Counted from the stretch's first letter, positions 1 to 6,841 are shown. The stretch is DNA of 6,841 nt from Lysinibacillus sp. (GCA_012735355.1 JAAYHP010000115.1:1-6841); one strand, 5' to 3'. Translations and numbers: made by a program. Notes: generated by a model from the sequence alone, not told the origin.

Positions 1-662
1 CCACAGCCCATTCGTTCTTCAAAAGATAAATAACCTTTCTTTTCTGCATACATCGACTCTAAAGCTCTTAACATCGGAAGTGGTCCACAAGAGTAAAACA
101 CATCAAAATCCGGTTTCAATTCATTTAATAAATCTGTTACGAACCCCTTAAATCCTTTGGAACCATCATCGGTTACAAAATATGTTTCACCGAGGGCCGT
201 AAACTCTTCTTCATAAAATGCCACATCTTCTGTTTGGAAACCAAACACGTGGATCGTACGAACTTCCCGGGCATTTAACTGTTTGGAAAGTTCATAAAGT
301 GGAGGTACACCGATACCGCCCCCAACAAGAAGAGCTGTACCTCCTTTTGGAACCGCTTCTACAGGGAAGCCGTTACCAAGGGGGCCTAGTACATCAACAA
401 TATCTCCAACTTGCTTTTGAGATAAAACTTGCGTTCCCCTACCTCCAGCACGGTAAATAACCGTAAATTCTCCTGATTCTTTTTGAATATTAGCTATACT
501 AATTGGTCGTCTTAAAAGTGGCTCAAACGTATCTGTAACTCGTATATGAACAAATTGTCCAGGATTCATATCCTGAACAATTTGACCTTGAAGAGTAAGT
601 TCAAATATGTTTCGAGCGATTTCAGTTTGACGAACGACAGTCATGCCTTCTTGTCTAATCAT
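1..662 (-). CDS. pyrK: Dihydroorotate dehydrogenase B, electron-transfer subunit PyrK (C-terminal part outside window)
   Basis: This is the FAD and [2Fe-2S] subunit that passes electrons from PyrD (dihydroorotate to orotate oxidation) to NAD+. The frame is open from the ATG at 662 to the window edge, giving 220 complete codons; the family is usually about 255 residues, so roughly 35 C-terminal residues are missing. Visible motifs are the FAD-binding RRPIS at residues 51-55, GPLGNGF at 93-99, the nucleotide-binding VGGGIGVPP at 113-121 and CGPLPML at 192-198. The last residues read FEERMGC, so Cys220 is the first ligand of the Fe-S cluster and the other three cysteines lie outside. The start is supported by a GGAGGG ribosome binding site at 670-675, seven bases upstream. 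pyrC lies 42 nt upstream, whereas Bacillus normally has pyrAA and pyrAB in between. pyrD, pyrF and pyrE are expected beyond the left edge (inference). Confidence 0.95.
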   Translation of the reverse strand, partial: MIRQEGMTVVRQTEIARNIFELTLQGQIVQDMNPGQFVHIRVTDTFEPLLRRPISIANIQKESGEFTVIYRAGGRGTQVLSQKQVGDIVDVLGPLGNGFPVEAVPKGGTALLVGGGIGVPPLYELSKQLNAREVRTIHVFGFQTEDVAFYEEEFTALGETYFVTDDGSKGFKGFVTDLLNELKPDFDVFYSCGPLPMLRALESMYAEKKGYLSFEERMGC

Positions 663-705
663 GAATATACCCTCCGCTTTTGGCATTATCTAAAACGAAA
701 TCCAT
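655..705 (-). other. 16-codon open frame bridging pyrC and pyrK (possible coupling peptide or deletion scar)
   Basis: The pyrC stop codon overlaps an ATG in a TAATG arrangement at 703-707. That ATG opens a frame of 16 codons ([16 protein letters not shown]) whose TAG at 655-657 lies inside the first codons of pyrK, so the frame overlaps both neighbours. An AAGGAAG-like ribosome binding sequence precedes it within the pyrC end. Stop/start overlaps of this kind usually give translational coupling. I do not recognise the peptide. It could be a real coupling peptide, the joined ends of deleted pyrAA and pyrAB genes, or chance in a short gap; the sequence alone does not decide. Confidence 0.3.
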
Positions 706-1976
706 TAAGCTTCCTTATAAACAATATTCCCTTCGAAAATTGTCATAATCGGCCAACCCTTCACATTCCAACCATGGAAAGGTGTATTGCGACCTTTCGT
801 GTAAAACTCTTCTACATTAATAGTTTGTTCTTTATTTAAATCGATAATTGTTAAGTCTGCAGAAGCACCAACTTTAATTTTTCCATATGGAAGATCGAAT
901 ATTTCAGCTGGTTTCACTGTCATCCAATCCACCAATTGTTTTAATGTAAATATGCCCGTTTCAACGAATTTTGTATAAAGTAATGGGAAAGCTGTTTCAA
1001 ACCCAACAATTCCGAATGGAGATCCAACCATGCCACAGCATTTTTCTTCTTCTGTATGTGGAGCATGGTCTGTTGCAATACAATCGATCGTACCATCTAA
1101 AAGTCCTTCAATTAATGCTTTTTTATCTTCAGAAGCTCTGAGCGGCGGATTCATTTTCCAATTCGCATCGTCACTTGGAATATCCATTTCATCAAGTAAA
1201 AGATGGTGTGGACAAACTTCTGCTGTTACGCGAATGCCCGCTCTTTTCGCATCTCTTACAGAACGTACAGATTCTTTAGTTGATACGTGACACACGTGAT
1301 ATCTTGCTCCCGCCGCTTCCGCAAGCAATACGTCACGAGCAATTTGTACCGATTCACAGATCGATGGAATTCCTGGTAAACCTAATTCCTTATTTCTAAT
1401 TCCTTCATGCATCACACCATCATAAATTAGTGAATTATCTTCGCAATGGGCAACAACAACAGCATCCACTTTTGCTGCATCTAGCATTTGTTCATACATT
1501 GTTGATGCTAGTTGAATTCCAACCCCGTCATCGGAAAAGGCAACGGCACCATGTTTCTTTAGTTCAGCAATGTTAGTACGAGTTTCTCCAGCTTCATCAA
1601 CCGTAAGTGATCCGTAAGGAAGGACACGAACGATAGCACTTTTTTCAATCAAACTTTTAATGTGCTCAAGGTTTTCTACAGAATCAGGAACAGGTTTTGT
1701 ATTTGGCATCGCACATATTGTTGTAAAGCCACCTTTCGCAGCAGAACGTGTACCTGTTTCAATCGTTTCTTTATGTTCAAAGCCCGGTTCTCGTAAATGA
1801 ACATGAACATCTACAAAGCCTGGGGAAACGAAATTTCCTTTTCCATCAATCACTTCTGCATTTTCAGGTTTTTCCCCACCAATTGCGCTAATTTTTCCAT
1901 CTTCAATCGTAATGCTTGTTTCAACAAGCTCCCCTTGCTCACTTAATAGTTTGATATTTTCAATATATTTTGCCAA
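705..1976 (-). CDS. pyrC: Dihydroorotase PyrC
   Basis: This cytoplasmic zinc amidohydrolase interconverts N-carbamoyl-aspartate and dihydroorotate, the third step of pyrimidine synthesis. Its 423 residues match the type I (Bacillus-type) enzyme in length. The metal-site motifs are complete: [10 protein letters not shown] with His58 and His60, SDDG with Asp150 as the likely bridging ligand, AHCEDNS with His177, CHVSTK with His230, and ATDHAPH with catalytic Asp303. The start is a TTG at 1974-1976, preceded at suitable spacing by AAAGGAGAG that sits inside the last codons of pyrB; no ATG aligns with the family N-terminus. Only two bases separate it from the pyrB stop, which suggests translational coupling. 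Its stop overlaps an ATG of a short open frame leading to pyrK. No key residue is missing. Confidence 0.97.
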   Translation of the reverse strand: MAKYIENIKLLSEQGELVETSITIEDGKISAIGGEKPENAEVIDGKGNFVSPGFVDVHVHLREPGFEHKETIETGTRSAAKGGFTTICAMPNTKPVPDSVENLEHIKSLIEKSAIVRVLPYGSLTVDEAGETRTNIAELKKHGAVAFSDDGVGIQLASTMYEQMLDAAKVDAVVVAHCEDNSLIYDGVMHEGIRNKELGLPGIPSICESVQIARDVLLAEAAGARYHVCHVSTKESVRSVRDAKRAGIRVTAEVCPHHLLLDEMDIPSDDANWKMNPPLRASEDKKALIEGLLDGTIDCIATDHAPHTEEEKCCGMVGSPFGIVGFETAFPLLYTKFVETGIFTLKQLVDWMTVKPAEIFDLPYGKIKVGASADLTIIDLNKEQTINVEEFYTKGRNTPFHGWNVKGWPIMTIFEGNIVYKEA

Positions 1977-1978
1977 CG

Positions 1979-2854
1979 TTATCTCTCCTTTAAAATTGTT
2001 TCAAGAATAGCCATTCGGATAAATACACCGTTTCGTACTTGCTCGAAAATTCTGGAACGCTCACATTCAACTAATTCTGAAGCAATTTCTACATCGCGGT
2101 TCACTGGAGCAGGATGCATAATTATTGCGTGATCTTTCATTTTACTTTCCCGTTCAAAGGTTAAACCATATTCTTTATGGTATTCTTCCTTAGTAAAGTT
2201 TGCATTCACTCGATGGCGTTCATGTTGAATGCGAAGTAACATAATCACATCACTTTCTTCAATTAGACCATTCCATGAATGATGTGCTTCAAAATCTCCA
2301 GCCCATTCTGGTGGACATAGGAAATTGACATTGACACCTAGACGTTGTAAAGCAATTGCATTGGATTTCGCAACGCGGCTATGGGTAATATCACCTGCAA
2401 TCGTTACATTTAACCCTTCAAACTTACCGAATTCTTTATAAATCGTATATAAATCTAGTAAGCTTTGGGAAGGATGCTGACCTGTTCCATCGCCGCCATT
2501 AATAATCGATAAATTGATCCCCTCTAATAATTCGTTATAATACTCGTCATGTTTTTCACGAATAACGACTGCGTCTAATCCTATCATCTCTAACGTTTTT
2601 ACAGTATCGTACAAAGATTCACCTTTTAAAGTGCTTGAAAAATCCGCATCAAAAGGAATGACTGTACATCCTACTTTTCTTTCAGCCATTTCAAAACTTG
2701 TTTTCGTTCGAGTACTTGGTTCAAAGAAAAGGTTCGCTACTGTATAAGTACGATCGAGCTGTGGTGTTGCTCCTTGTTCAAATTCACTAGCTCGATTAAG
2801 AATTGTCATCACATCATCATTTGTTAAATGTTCCATTGAAAGTAAGTGTTTCAT
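1979..2854 (-). CDS. pyrB: Aspartate carbamoyltransferase catalytic subunit PyrB
   Basis: This enzyme joins carbamoyl phosphate and L-aspartate to give N-carbamoyl-aspartate, the committed step of the pathway. I chose the ATG at 2852-2854 (291 residues, beginning [10 protein letters not shown]). It matches the family N-terminus, and AGGAGG lies at 2865-2870, ten bases upstream. An in-frame upstream start at 2926 would translate the control region and is rejected. Visible are the carbamoyl-phosphate loop [10 protein letters not shown] (residues 45-54), Lys77 in LKGES, QHPSQ (126-130), HSR with Arg160, LLRIQ with Arg208, and HPAPVNR (247-253). The C-terminus ends soon after [14 protein letters not shown], a little shorter than the roughly 304 residues I recall for Bacillus subtilis. 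No regulatory chain (PyrI) is seen, as expected in Bacillus. Expression is probably controlled by the PyrR element just upstream. Confidence 0.97.
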   Translation of the reverse strand: MKHLLSMEHLTNDDVMTILNRASEFEQGATPQLDRTYTVANLFFEPSTRTKTSFEMAERKVGCTVIPFDADFSSTLKGESLYDTVKTLEMIGLDAVVIREKHDEYYNELLEGINLSIINGGDGTGQHPSQSLLDLYTIYKEFGKFEGLNVTIAGDITHSRVAKSNAIALQRLGVNVNFLCPPEWAGDFEAHHSWNGLIEESDVIMLLRIQHERHRVNANFTKEEYHKEYGLTFERESKMKDHAIIMHPAPVNRDVEIASELVECERSRIFEQVRNGVFIRMAILETILKER

Positions 2855-2864
2855 TTTATTTTTT

Positions 2865-2931
2865 CCTCCTATATAAAAGTTAAGCCCTTGCATATCGCAA
2901 GGCTTAGGAGGCACGACAAGTAGCACTTGTC
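2865..2931 (-). promoter_or_regulatory. pyrB control hairpins: terminator-like stem plus Shine-Dalgarno sequestration
   Basis: In the RNA, 2906-2901 with 2894-2891 region and 2890-2881 form a stem (UAAGCC-UUGC against GCAAG-GGCUUA, one bulged G, loop GAUAU). The following U tract is interrupted (ACUUUUAUAU), so termination may be weak. In addition CCUCCUA at 2911-2905 is the exact complement of UAGGAGG at 2871-2865, which contains the pyrB ribosome binding site; the two would pair around the stem and hide it. A separate 7-bp hairpin (GACAAGU/ACUUGUC) occupies 2915-2931. The alternative partner of the CCUCC segment is the GAGGCA of the PyrR-binding loop upstream (2947-2952 with 2908-2913). Pairings were worked out by eye. 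Confidence 0.6.
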
Positions 2932-2946
2932 ATATGTCCCCTTTTT

Positions 2947-2960
2947 TGCCTCACTGGACA
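2947..2960 (-). promoter_or_regulatory. PyrR-binding RNA loop in the pyrP-pyrB spacer
   Basis: The RNA sequence UGUCCAGUGAGGCA fits the PyrR-binding consensus ARUCCNGNGAGGYU at every informative position except the outermost pair, where A-U is replaced by U-A, a compensatory change that keeps the stem. Flanking U and A runs extend the stem. By the known mechanism, PyrR with UMP or UTP would hold this loop and stop its GAGGC segment from pairing downstream. Confidence 0.85.
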
Positions 2961-2980
2961 AATCCTTAAAAGGTTTTTTA

Positions 2981-4315
2981 TTATTCATTTTCTTCTAATT
3001 CAACTATTTTTTTATCGCGACCTGGAAGGATAAGGTTTAATATAACACCAACAATCGCGGCTAAAGCCATACCTTCAATCGCAAAAGATTCTGTAAATCT
3101 TAACGCTGCTCCACCAATTCCTACTACTAAAATCACAGATGCTATAACCATGTTGCGGTTATTACCGAAATCTACATTGTTTTCAACAACCATGCGGAGA
3201 CCACTAGACGCAATAATCCCGAATAGTAGGATAGAAATTCCGCCGAGTACAGCTGTTGGAATCGTTTGTACTAATGCCATTGCTTTTCCGAAGAAGGAGA
3301 ATAGAATGGCAAGCACTGCTGCGCCAAAAATAACGTATACTGAAAATACTTTCGTAATCCCTAACACACCGATGTTTTCACCGTAAGTTGTTTTCGGCGG
3401 TCCACCAACAAGGGCGCTCACAAATGTTCCTAATCCATCTCCTAGTAATGAGCGGTGTAAGCCTGGATCTTTTATGTAGTTGCGATTTACAATTTTCCCT
3501 AATACTAGTTGGTGTCCAATATGTTCGGAGATTGTTACAATAACGATTGGTACCATTGCCAGTAAAATTTTCGATGTAATTGTAATTTCATAATGAACAC
3601 CTGGTATTAAAAAGTCTGGTAGCGCAAACCAACTTGCTTCATTTACTTTTGTAAAATCTACAATTCCAATGATTGCAGAGTATATATAGCCAACAATTAA
3701 TCCTAAAAGAATCGGCATTGTGCTTAAAATATTTTTAAAGTATACGTTAAATATAATCGCAGCAAAGAGGGTTACTAATGCTGCAGAAAAATGCCAGCCA
3801 CTATATTGTTTTACCAATTCTTCTTCCCCTGTAATTGGGTTCACTTGTTCAACAGTAATGTTCATTGCCATATCTACCGCTGTTCCTGCAAGTCCTAACC
3901 CGATAACCATGATGACAGGACCAACAACAACTGCCGGTAACAAGTTCATTAACCATTTGTAACCTGTTTTATAAATTAATAAGGATACTAACCCGTAAAC
4001 TAACCCTACTGCCATCGCACCGATCATCGCATTTCCTGGGTTGATACTTGCTCCATTATCATCTAGGCCTGCGACTAATATAATTGGTGCAATGAAAGCA
4101 AAGGAAGAACCTAAGTAAGCTGGTACTTTAAATTGTGTTATCAGTAAGAAAATAATTGTTGCAATTCCACTTGTAAGTAAAGCAATCGCTGGGCTCAGTC
4201 CAACTAGTTGTGGAACTAAAATTGTTGATCCGAACATTGCAAACATATGTTGGAAACTTAATGTTACGAGTTGACCGTTAGACGGCTTTTCATTGATGTC
4301 AATCACTTTTGTCAT
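2981..4315 (-). CDS. pyrP: Uracil permease PyrP (NCS2/UraA family)
   Basis: This is a membrane transporter for uracil, probably proton-coupled, of the nucleobase:cation symporter-2 family. The 444 residues are almost wholly hydrophobic apart from short loops, consistent with the 14 membrane segments of the family. Family motifs are present: QHMFAMFG near residues 22-29, VPAYLGSSFAFI at 64-75, SEHIGHQ at 263-269 (Glu264 and His268, equivalent to substrate- and proton-site residues of E. coli UraA), and GGPPKTTYGENIG at 304-316 with Glu313. The ATG at 4313-4315 has a GAGAGGU ribosome binding site at 4323-4329. It follows pyrR by 23 nt, too short for the attenuator found there in B. subtilis, so pyrR and pyrP are probably expressed as one unit. 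A PyrR element follows it, before pyrB. Confidence 0.96.
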   Translation of the reverse strand: MTKVIDINEKPSNGQLVTLSFQHMFAMFGSTILVPQLVGLSPAIALLTSGIATIIFLLITQFKVPAYLGSSFAFIAPIILVAGLDDNGASINPGNAMIGAMAVGLVYGLVSLLIYKTGYKWLMNLLPAVVVGPVIMVIGLGLAGTAVDMAMNITVEQVNPITGEEELVKQYSGWHFSAALVTLFAAIIFNVYFKNILSTMPILLGLIVGYIYSAIIGIVDFTKVNEASWFALPDFLIPGVHYEITITSKILLAMVPIVIVTISEHIGHQLVLGKIVNRNYIKDPGLHRSLLGDGLGTFVSALVGGPPKTTYGENIGVLGITKVFSVYVIFGAAVLAILFSFFGKAMALVQTIPTAVLGGISILLFGIIASSGLRMVVENNVDFGNNRNMVIASVILVVGIGGAALRFTESFAIEGMALAAIVGVILNLILPGRDKKIVELEENE

Positions 4316-4338
4316 AGGTGTTACCTCTCAATCTTTCG

Positions 4339-4963
<625 letters not shown>

Positions 4964-5105
4964 GGATAAACGTATAAAATAGTATGTTAGAAAAATATTA
5001 TTAAATCATTATTCTAGAAAAGTATATACTACACCCTAAAATGGGCGCAATTTTTCCTTATAATGAATGGATATAATTATTCCAACATATATTTTTTACC
5101 TTCTC

Positions 5106-5119
5106 AGCCTCTCTGGACT
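5106..5119 (-). promoter_or_regulatory. PyrR-binding RNA loop (anti-antiterminator) of the pyr leader
   Basis: AGUCCAGAGAGGCU matches the consensus ARUCCNGNGAGGYU at all positions. One further C-G pair extends the stem, and the bulged U and the GAGA loop recognised by PyrR are present. It lies about 30 nt after the predicted transcription start. Binding of nucleotide-loaded PyrR would keep the loop closed and let the downstream terminator form. Confidence 0.93.
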
Positions 5120-5156
5120 GCCATTAAAGGTGAATATTTAATTTTTACTGTTGTCA

Positions 5157-5185
5157 AGTATAAGACTAAATTCGACCGACGTCAA
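5157..5185 (-). promoter_or_regulatory. Likely sigma-A promoter of the pyr operon
   Basis: A TTGACG -35 box (5185-5180) and a TATACT -10 box (5162-5157) are separated by exactly 17 bases, each matching the consensus at five of six positions. The -35 box includes the TGA stop codon of the upstream pseudouridine synthase gene. Transcription should begin near 5150, giving a leader that starts just before the PyrR loop. A nearby TTGACA (5157-5152) has no good -10 at the right distance. Confidence 0.8.
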
Positions 5186-6093
5186 CCCTCTTCTCGTAAT
5201 TTTTCAAGTAATGTTAAAAAATCTTCAGGAAGGGGTGTTTCAAATTCTAAATATTCTCCAGTTCTTGGATGAATAAATCCTAAAACACCTGCATGCAATA
5301 CTTGTCCACCAAAATCAATCGTTTTTTTCGGACCATATTTAGGGTCACCAACTAACGGATACCCGATATAGTTCATATGCACACGGATTTGATGGGTTCT
5401 TCCTGTTTCAAGTCGACATTCAACTAAAGTATAATTCCCAAAACGTTCTAATACTTGGAAATGGGTTACTGCATGTTTCCCATTATCAACAATCGCTTGT
5501 TTCTGTCGGTCTTTCGGATCCCTACCAATCGGTGCATCAATCGTTCCTTTATCGTGGGGGATATGTCCATGAACTAATGCTGTATATTTACGAGTAACAG
5601 TTTTATTCACTAATTGTTCAACAAGGGATGTGTGGGCCATATCATTTTTGGCAACCATCAATAAACCGCTCGTGTCTTTATCAATTCGATGAACAATTCC
5701 AGGCCTTAATATCCCATTAATACCAGATAAATCTTTACAATGATACATTAAACCATTAACAAGAGTCCCTGTCATATGACCTGGCGCCGGGTGAACTACC
5801 ATTCCTCTCGGTTTATTCACAACTAACACATCTTGGTCTTCATAGACAATATCTAAATCTAGATTTTCAGGAATCACTTCCAAAGGTTCCGGTTCAGGAA
5901 CGTCTACTTCAATCACGTCCCCTTCTTTTACTTTATATTTAGCTTTTACATCTTGGCCGTTTACTGTTACAAGTCCTTCTTGAATCCAACTCGAAATTTG
6001 CGTTCTAGACCATTCAGGCTCAATGATGGATAAAGCTTTATCAATTCGTTCTCCCGCACGTTCTGCTTCAATTGTTATCGTTACAACTGTCAT
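5182..6093 (-). CDS. ylyB: RluD-family 23S rRNA pseudouridine synthase (YlyB)
   Basis: This enzyme turns uridine into pseudouridine in RNA, most likely in 23S rRNA by homology with RluD; the target position cannot be read from the sequence. At 303 residues it has the usual RluA/RluD length. An S4 RNA-binding domain occupies about residues 14-75 (RIDKALS, SRTQISSWIQEGLVTVNG), followed by the catalytic domain with NKPRGMVVHP (93-102) and the signature HRIDKDTSGLL (135-145), in which Asp138 is the catalytic aspartate. Later family motifs such as LETGRTHQIRVHM and GDPKYG are also present. The ATG at 6091-6093 overlaps the lspA stop (ATGA), and AAGGTGA at 6098-6104 is its ribosome binding site, so the two are coupled. 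It lies directly before the pyr promoter, as in Bacillus subtilis, but has no evident role in pyrimidine synthesis. Confidence 0.95.
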   Translation of the reverse strand: MTVVTITIEAERAGERIDKALSIIEPEWSRTQISSWIQEGLVTVNGQDVKAKYKVKEGDVIEVDVPEPEPLEVIPENLDLDIVYEDQDVLVVNKPRGMVVHPAPGHMTGTLVNGLMYHCKDLSGINGILRPGIVHRIDKDTSGLLMVAKNDMAHTSLVEQLVNKTVTRKYTALVHGHIPHDKGTIDAPIGRDPKDRQKQAIVDNGKHAVTHFQVLERFGNYTLVECRLETGRTHQIRVHMNYIGYPLVGDPKYGPKKTIDFGGQVLHAGVLGFIHPRTGEYLEFETPLPEDFLTLLEKLREEG

Positions 6094-6569
6094 TGTTTCA
6101 CCTTTTTCTTTTCTATTTGATCTTCTTTTAAAATAACAAAGATCAACATAATTACAGAAATCGTCAGAGCTGCATCCGCAATATTAAAAATAGGAAAGTC
6201 GTAGCGAATAATCGGAATTAACACGTCGATAAAATCGACAACCTCTCCACGAAAAATTCTATCAATAAAATTGCCAATTGCTCCCCCTAATAAAATCATT
6301 AAACTAATAGCAAAAAGCGGTTTATTTTTCGCTTCTTTATGAAAATAATAAATAACGCCGATAATTACAACAATCGTTACAATGTAGAAGATCCACATTA
6401 GACCTTGAAGCATTCCCCAAGCTGCCCCGCGATTCCGATGACTTAAAACTCCTAACCACGTGTCTAAAAGAGGGATTCTTTCACCAATTTCCATATTTTT
6501 TACGATAAACCATTTTGATATTTGATCAATGATAACGATTAAAAATGCTATGCTATAGTACCTCAACAC
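6090..6569 (-). CDS. lspA: Lipoprotein signal peptidase (signal peptidase II) LspA
   Basis: This inner-membrane aspartyl peptidase removes signal peptides from diacylglyceryl-modified prolipoproteins. Its 159 residues contain four hydrophobic segments, roughly 5-22, 57-75, 84-101 and 130-148. All family motifs are present: IIDQISKW with Asp15, HRNRGAAWG with Asn46, GNFIDR with Asn100 and catalytic Asp103, VVDFIDV (110-116), and FNIADAALT with catalytic Asp132. The tail is lysine-rich. The start is a GTG at 6567-6569, seven bases after GGGGG (6577-6581); the next codon, TTG, is an equally possible start one residue later, and no ATG fits. It overlaps the pseudouridine synthase gene by four bases. 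In Bacillus subtilis it follows ileS-ylyA; here the upstream side holds only non-coding sequence. Confidence 0.96.
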   Translation of the reverse strand: MLRYYSIAFLIVIIDQISKWFIVKNMEIGERIPLLDTWLGVLSHRNRGAAWGMLQGLMWIFYIVTIVVIIGVIYYFHKEAKNKPLFAISLMILLGGAIGNFIDRIFRGEVVDFIDVLIPIIRYDFPIFNIADAALTISVIMLIFVILKEDQIEKKKVKQ

Positions 6570-6602
6570 TTGATTTCCCCCGTTTACCTATATATCTTCC
6601 CT

Positions 6603-6611
6603 ATTCTAACA
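6603..6611 (-). promoter_or_regulatory. Likely extended -10 promoter for lspA-ylyB
   Basis: TGTTAGAAT (6611-6603) matches the extended -10 form TGnTATAAT at all but one position. The matching -35 region (CTGTAA, 17 bases further upstream) is weak, which is common with an extended -10. Transcription would begin near 6597, about 28 nt before the lspA start. Without it the pair would have no visible promoter in the window. Confidence 0.5.
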
Positions 6612-6720
6612 TATTCCTTCTAAGTTTACAGTGAAAGTACCGCTTAATATTAATCATTTTATACAAATAATAACAAATACAAACTTAGTAAAATAAATAC
6701 AGGACTGTCTTGAAAGAAAA

Positions 6721-6841
6721 AAAGAGGTTGGGACAAAAGTAAAAACTCATCATTTTCTCTTAAAAGAAAATGATGAGTTTTTGATATTAAACTGAAAATT
6801 GATTTCCGTTCCGGGGACGCTTTCCACGGGCCCGACTCGAG
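6721..6841. repeat. Probable edge of a dispersed Bacillaceae intergenic repeat
   Basis: Two sequences resemble ones I remember as recurring between genes in Bacillaceae and related Firmicutes: AGAGGTTGGGACAAAAG (about 6723-6739), like the ends of some IS1182-type elements, and GGGGACGCTTTCCACGGGC (6813-6831), like a GC-rich repeat with the core GGGGACGCTTTCCGCGGGC. The GC-rich block contrasts sharply with the AT-rich flank. The window ends inside it, so its extent and any inverted partner cannot be seen. No transposase frame is present. The identity rests on memory, not on a search. Confidence 0.45.
6741..6782. terminator. Perfect 18-bp hairpin, probable bidirectional terminator
   Basis: The arms AAAAACTCATCATTTTCT (6741-6758) and its exact complement (6765-6782) flank a 6-base loop. 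Because the arms begin with five A and end with five T, the RNA from either strand ends in a U run, although most of these bases are in the stem. It could end a gene lying to the right and insulate lspA from it. It may equally be part of a mobile or repeated element, given the flanking sequences. Confidence 0.6.

Noticed and set aside
218..839. Plus-strand open frames across 218-460 and 546-839
   Set aside because: They lie antisense to pyrK and the pyrC end, have no recognisable motif, and are shadows of real coding frames.
2855..2926. Longer pyrB start 24 codons upstream
   Set aside because: It would translate the control hairpins and the ribosome binding site; the ATG at 2854 fits the family N-terminus.
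1030..3962. Plus-strand open frames at 1030-1290, 3150-3386 and 3720-3962
   Set aside because: They are antisense to conserved parts of pyrC and pyrP and show no independent coding evidence.
4323..4336. GAGAGGU before pyrP as a PyrR-binding loop
   Set aside because: The UCC half of the consensus is absent, so no loop can form; it is explained as the pyrP ribosome binding site.
5131..5157. TTGACA at 5152-5157 as the pyr -35 box
   Set aside because: The only -10 candidates are poor or wrongly spaced (TATTCA at 15), whereas TTGACG-17-TATACT just upstream is far better.
5063..5272. Plus-strand 69-codon frame over the pyr leader and ylyB end
   Set aside because: It crosses the PyrR loop and promoter and the antisense of ylyB; no ribosome binding site or family similarity is seen.
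6836..6841. CTCGAG (XhoI site) at the last six bases as a cloning boundary
   Set aside because: A six-base site can occur by chance, and the GC-rich repeat can itself contain it; no vector sequence is visible.

Overview
The window is a chromosomal stretch from a low-to-moderate GC, spore-former-type Firmicute, most probably a member of the Bacillaceae. The gene order lspA - rluD-type pseudouridine synthase (ylyB) - pyrR - pyrP - pyrB - pyrC - pyrK is that of the Bacillus pyrimidine region. Protein motifs, AGGAGG-type ribosome binding sites and PyrR-type RNA control elements all agree. Every gene lies on the minus strand, so the biology reads from right to left.

Layout from right to left. The right end (6570-6841) has no gene. 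It holds the likely lspA promoter, a perfect 18-bp hairpin, and at the very edge what looks like the beginning of a dispersed Bacillaceae-type repeat. Next come lspA (lipoprotein signal peptidase) and rluD/ylyB, joined by an ATGA overlap. The pyr promoter follows; its -35 box overlaps the rluD stop codon. About 270 nt of pyr leader RNA contains a perfect PyrR-binding loop and a strong intrinsic terminator, the classical UMP/UTP-responsive attenuator. Then come pyrR (regulator/UPRTase), pyrP (uracil permease), a second PyrR-binding element, pyrB (aspartate transcarbamylase), pyrC (dihydroorotase) and pyrK (electron-transfer subunit of dihydroorotate dehydrogenase B), which runs off the left edge just at its first Fe-S cysteine.

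The genes encode uracil uptake, control by pyrimidine nucleotides, and the steps from carbamoyl phosphate plus aspartate to dihydroorotate and onward to orotate.

Two departures from the usual Bacillus operon stand out. First, the carbamoyl phosphate synthase genes pyrAA and pyrAB, expected between pyrC and pyrK, are missing; only 42 nt separate the two genes, and that gap holds a 16-codon open frame overlapping both neighbours. Second, control is rearranged. The pyrR-pyrP attenuator is absent (23-nt gap), and the pyrP-pyrB element looks built to hide the pyrB Shine-Dalgarno sequence rather than, or as well as, to terminate transcription. No exotic new system such as defence, CRISPR or phage is visible.
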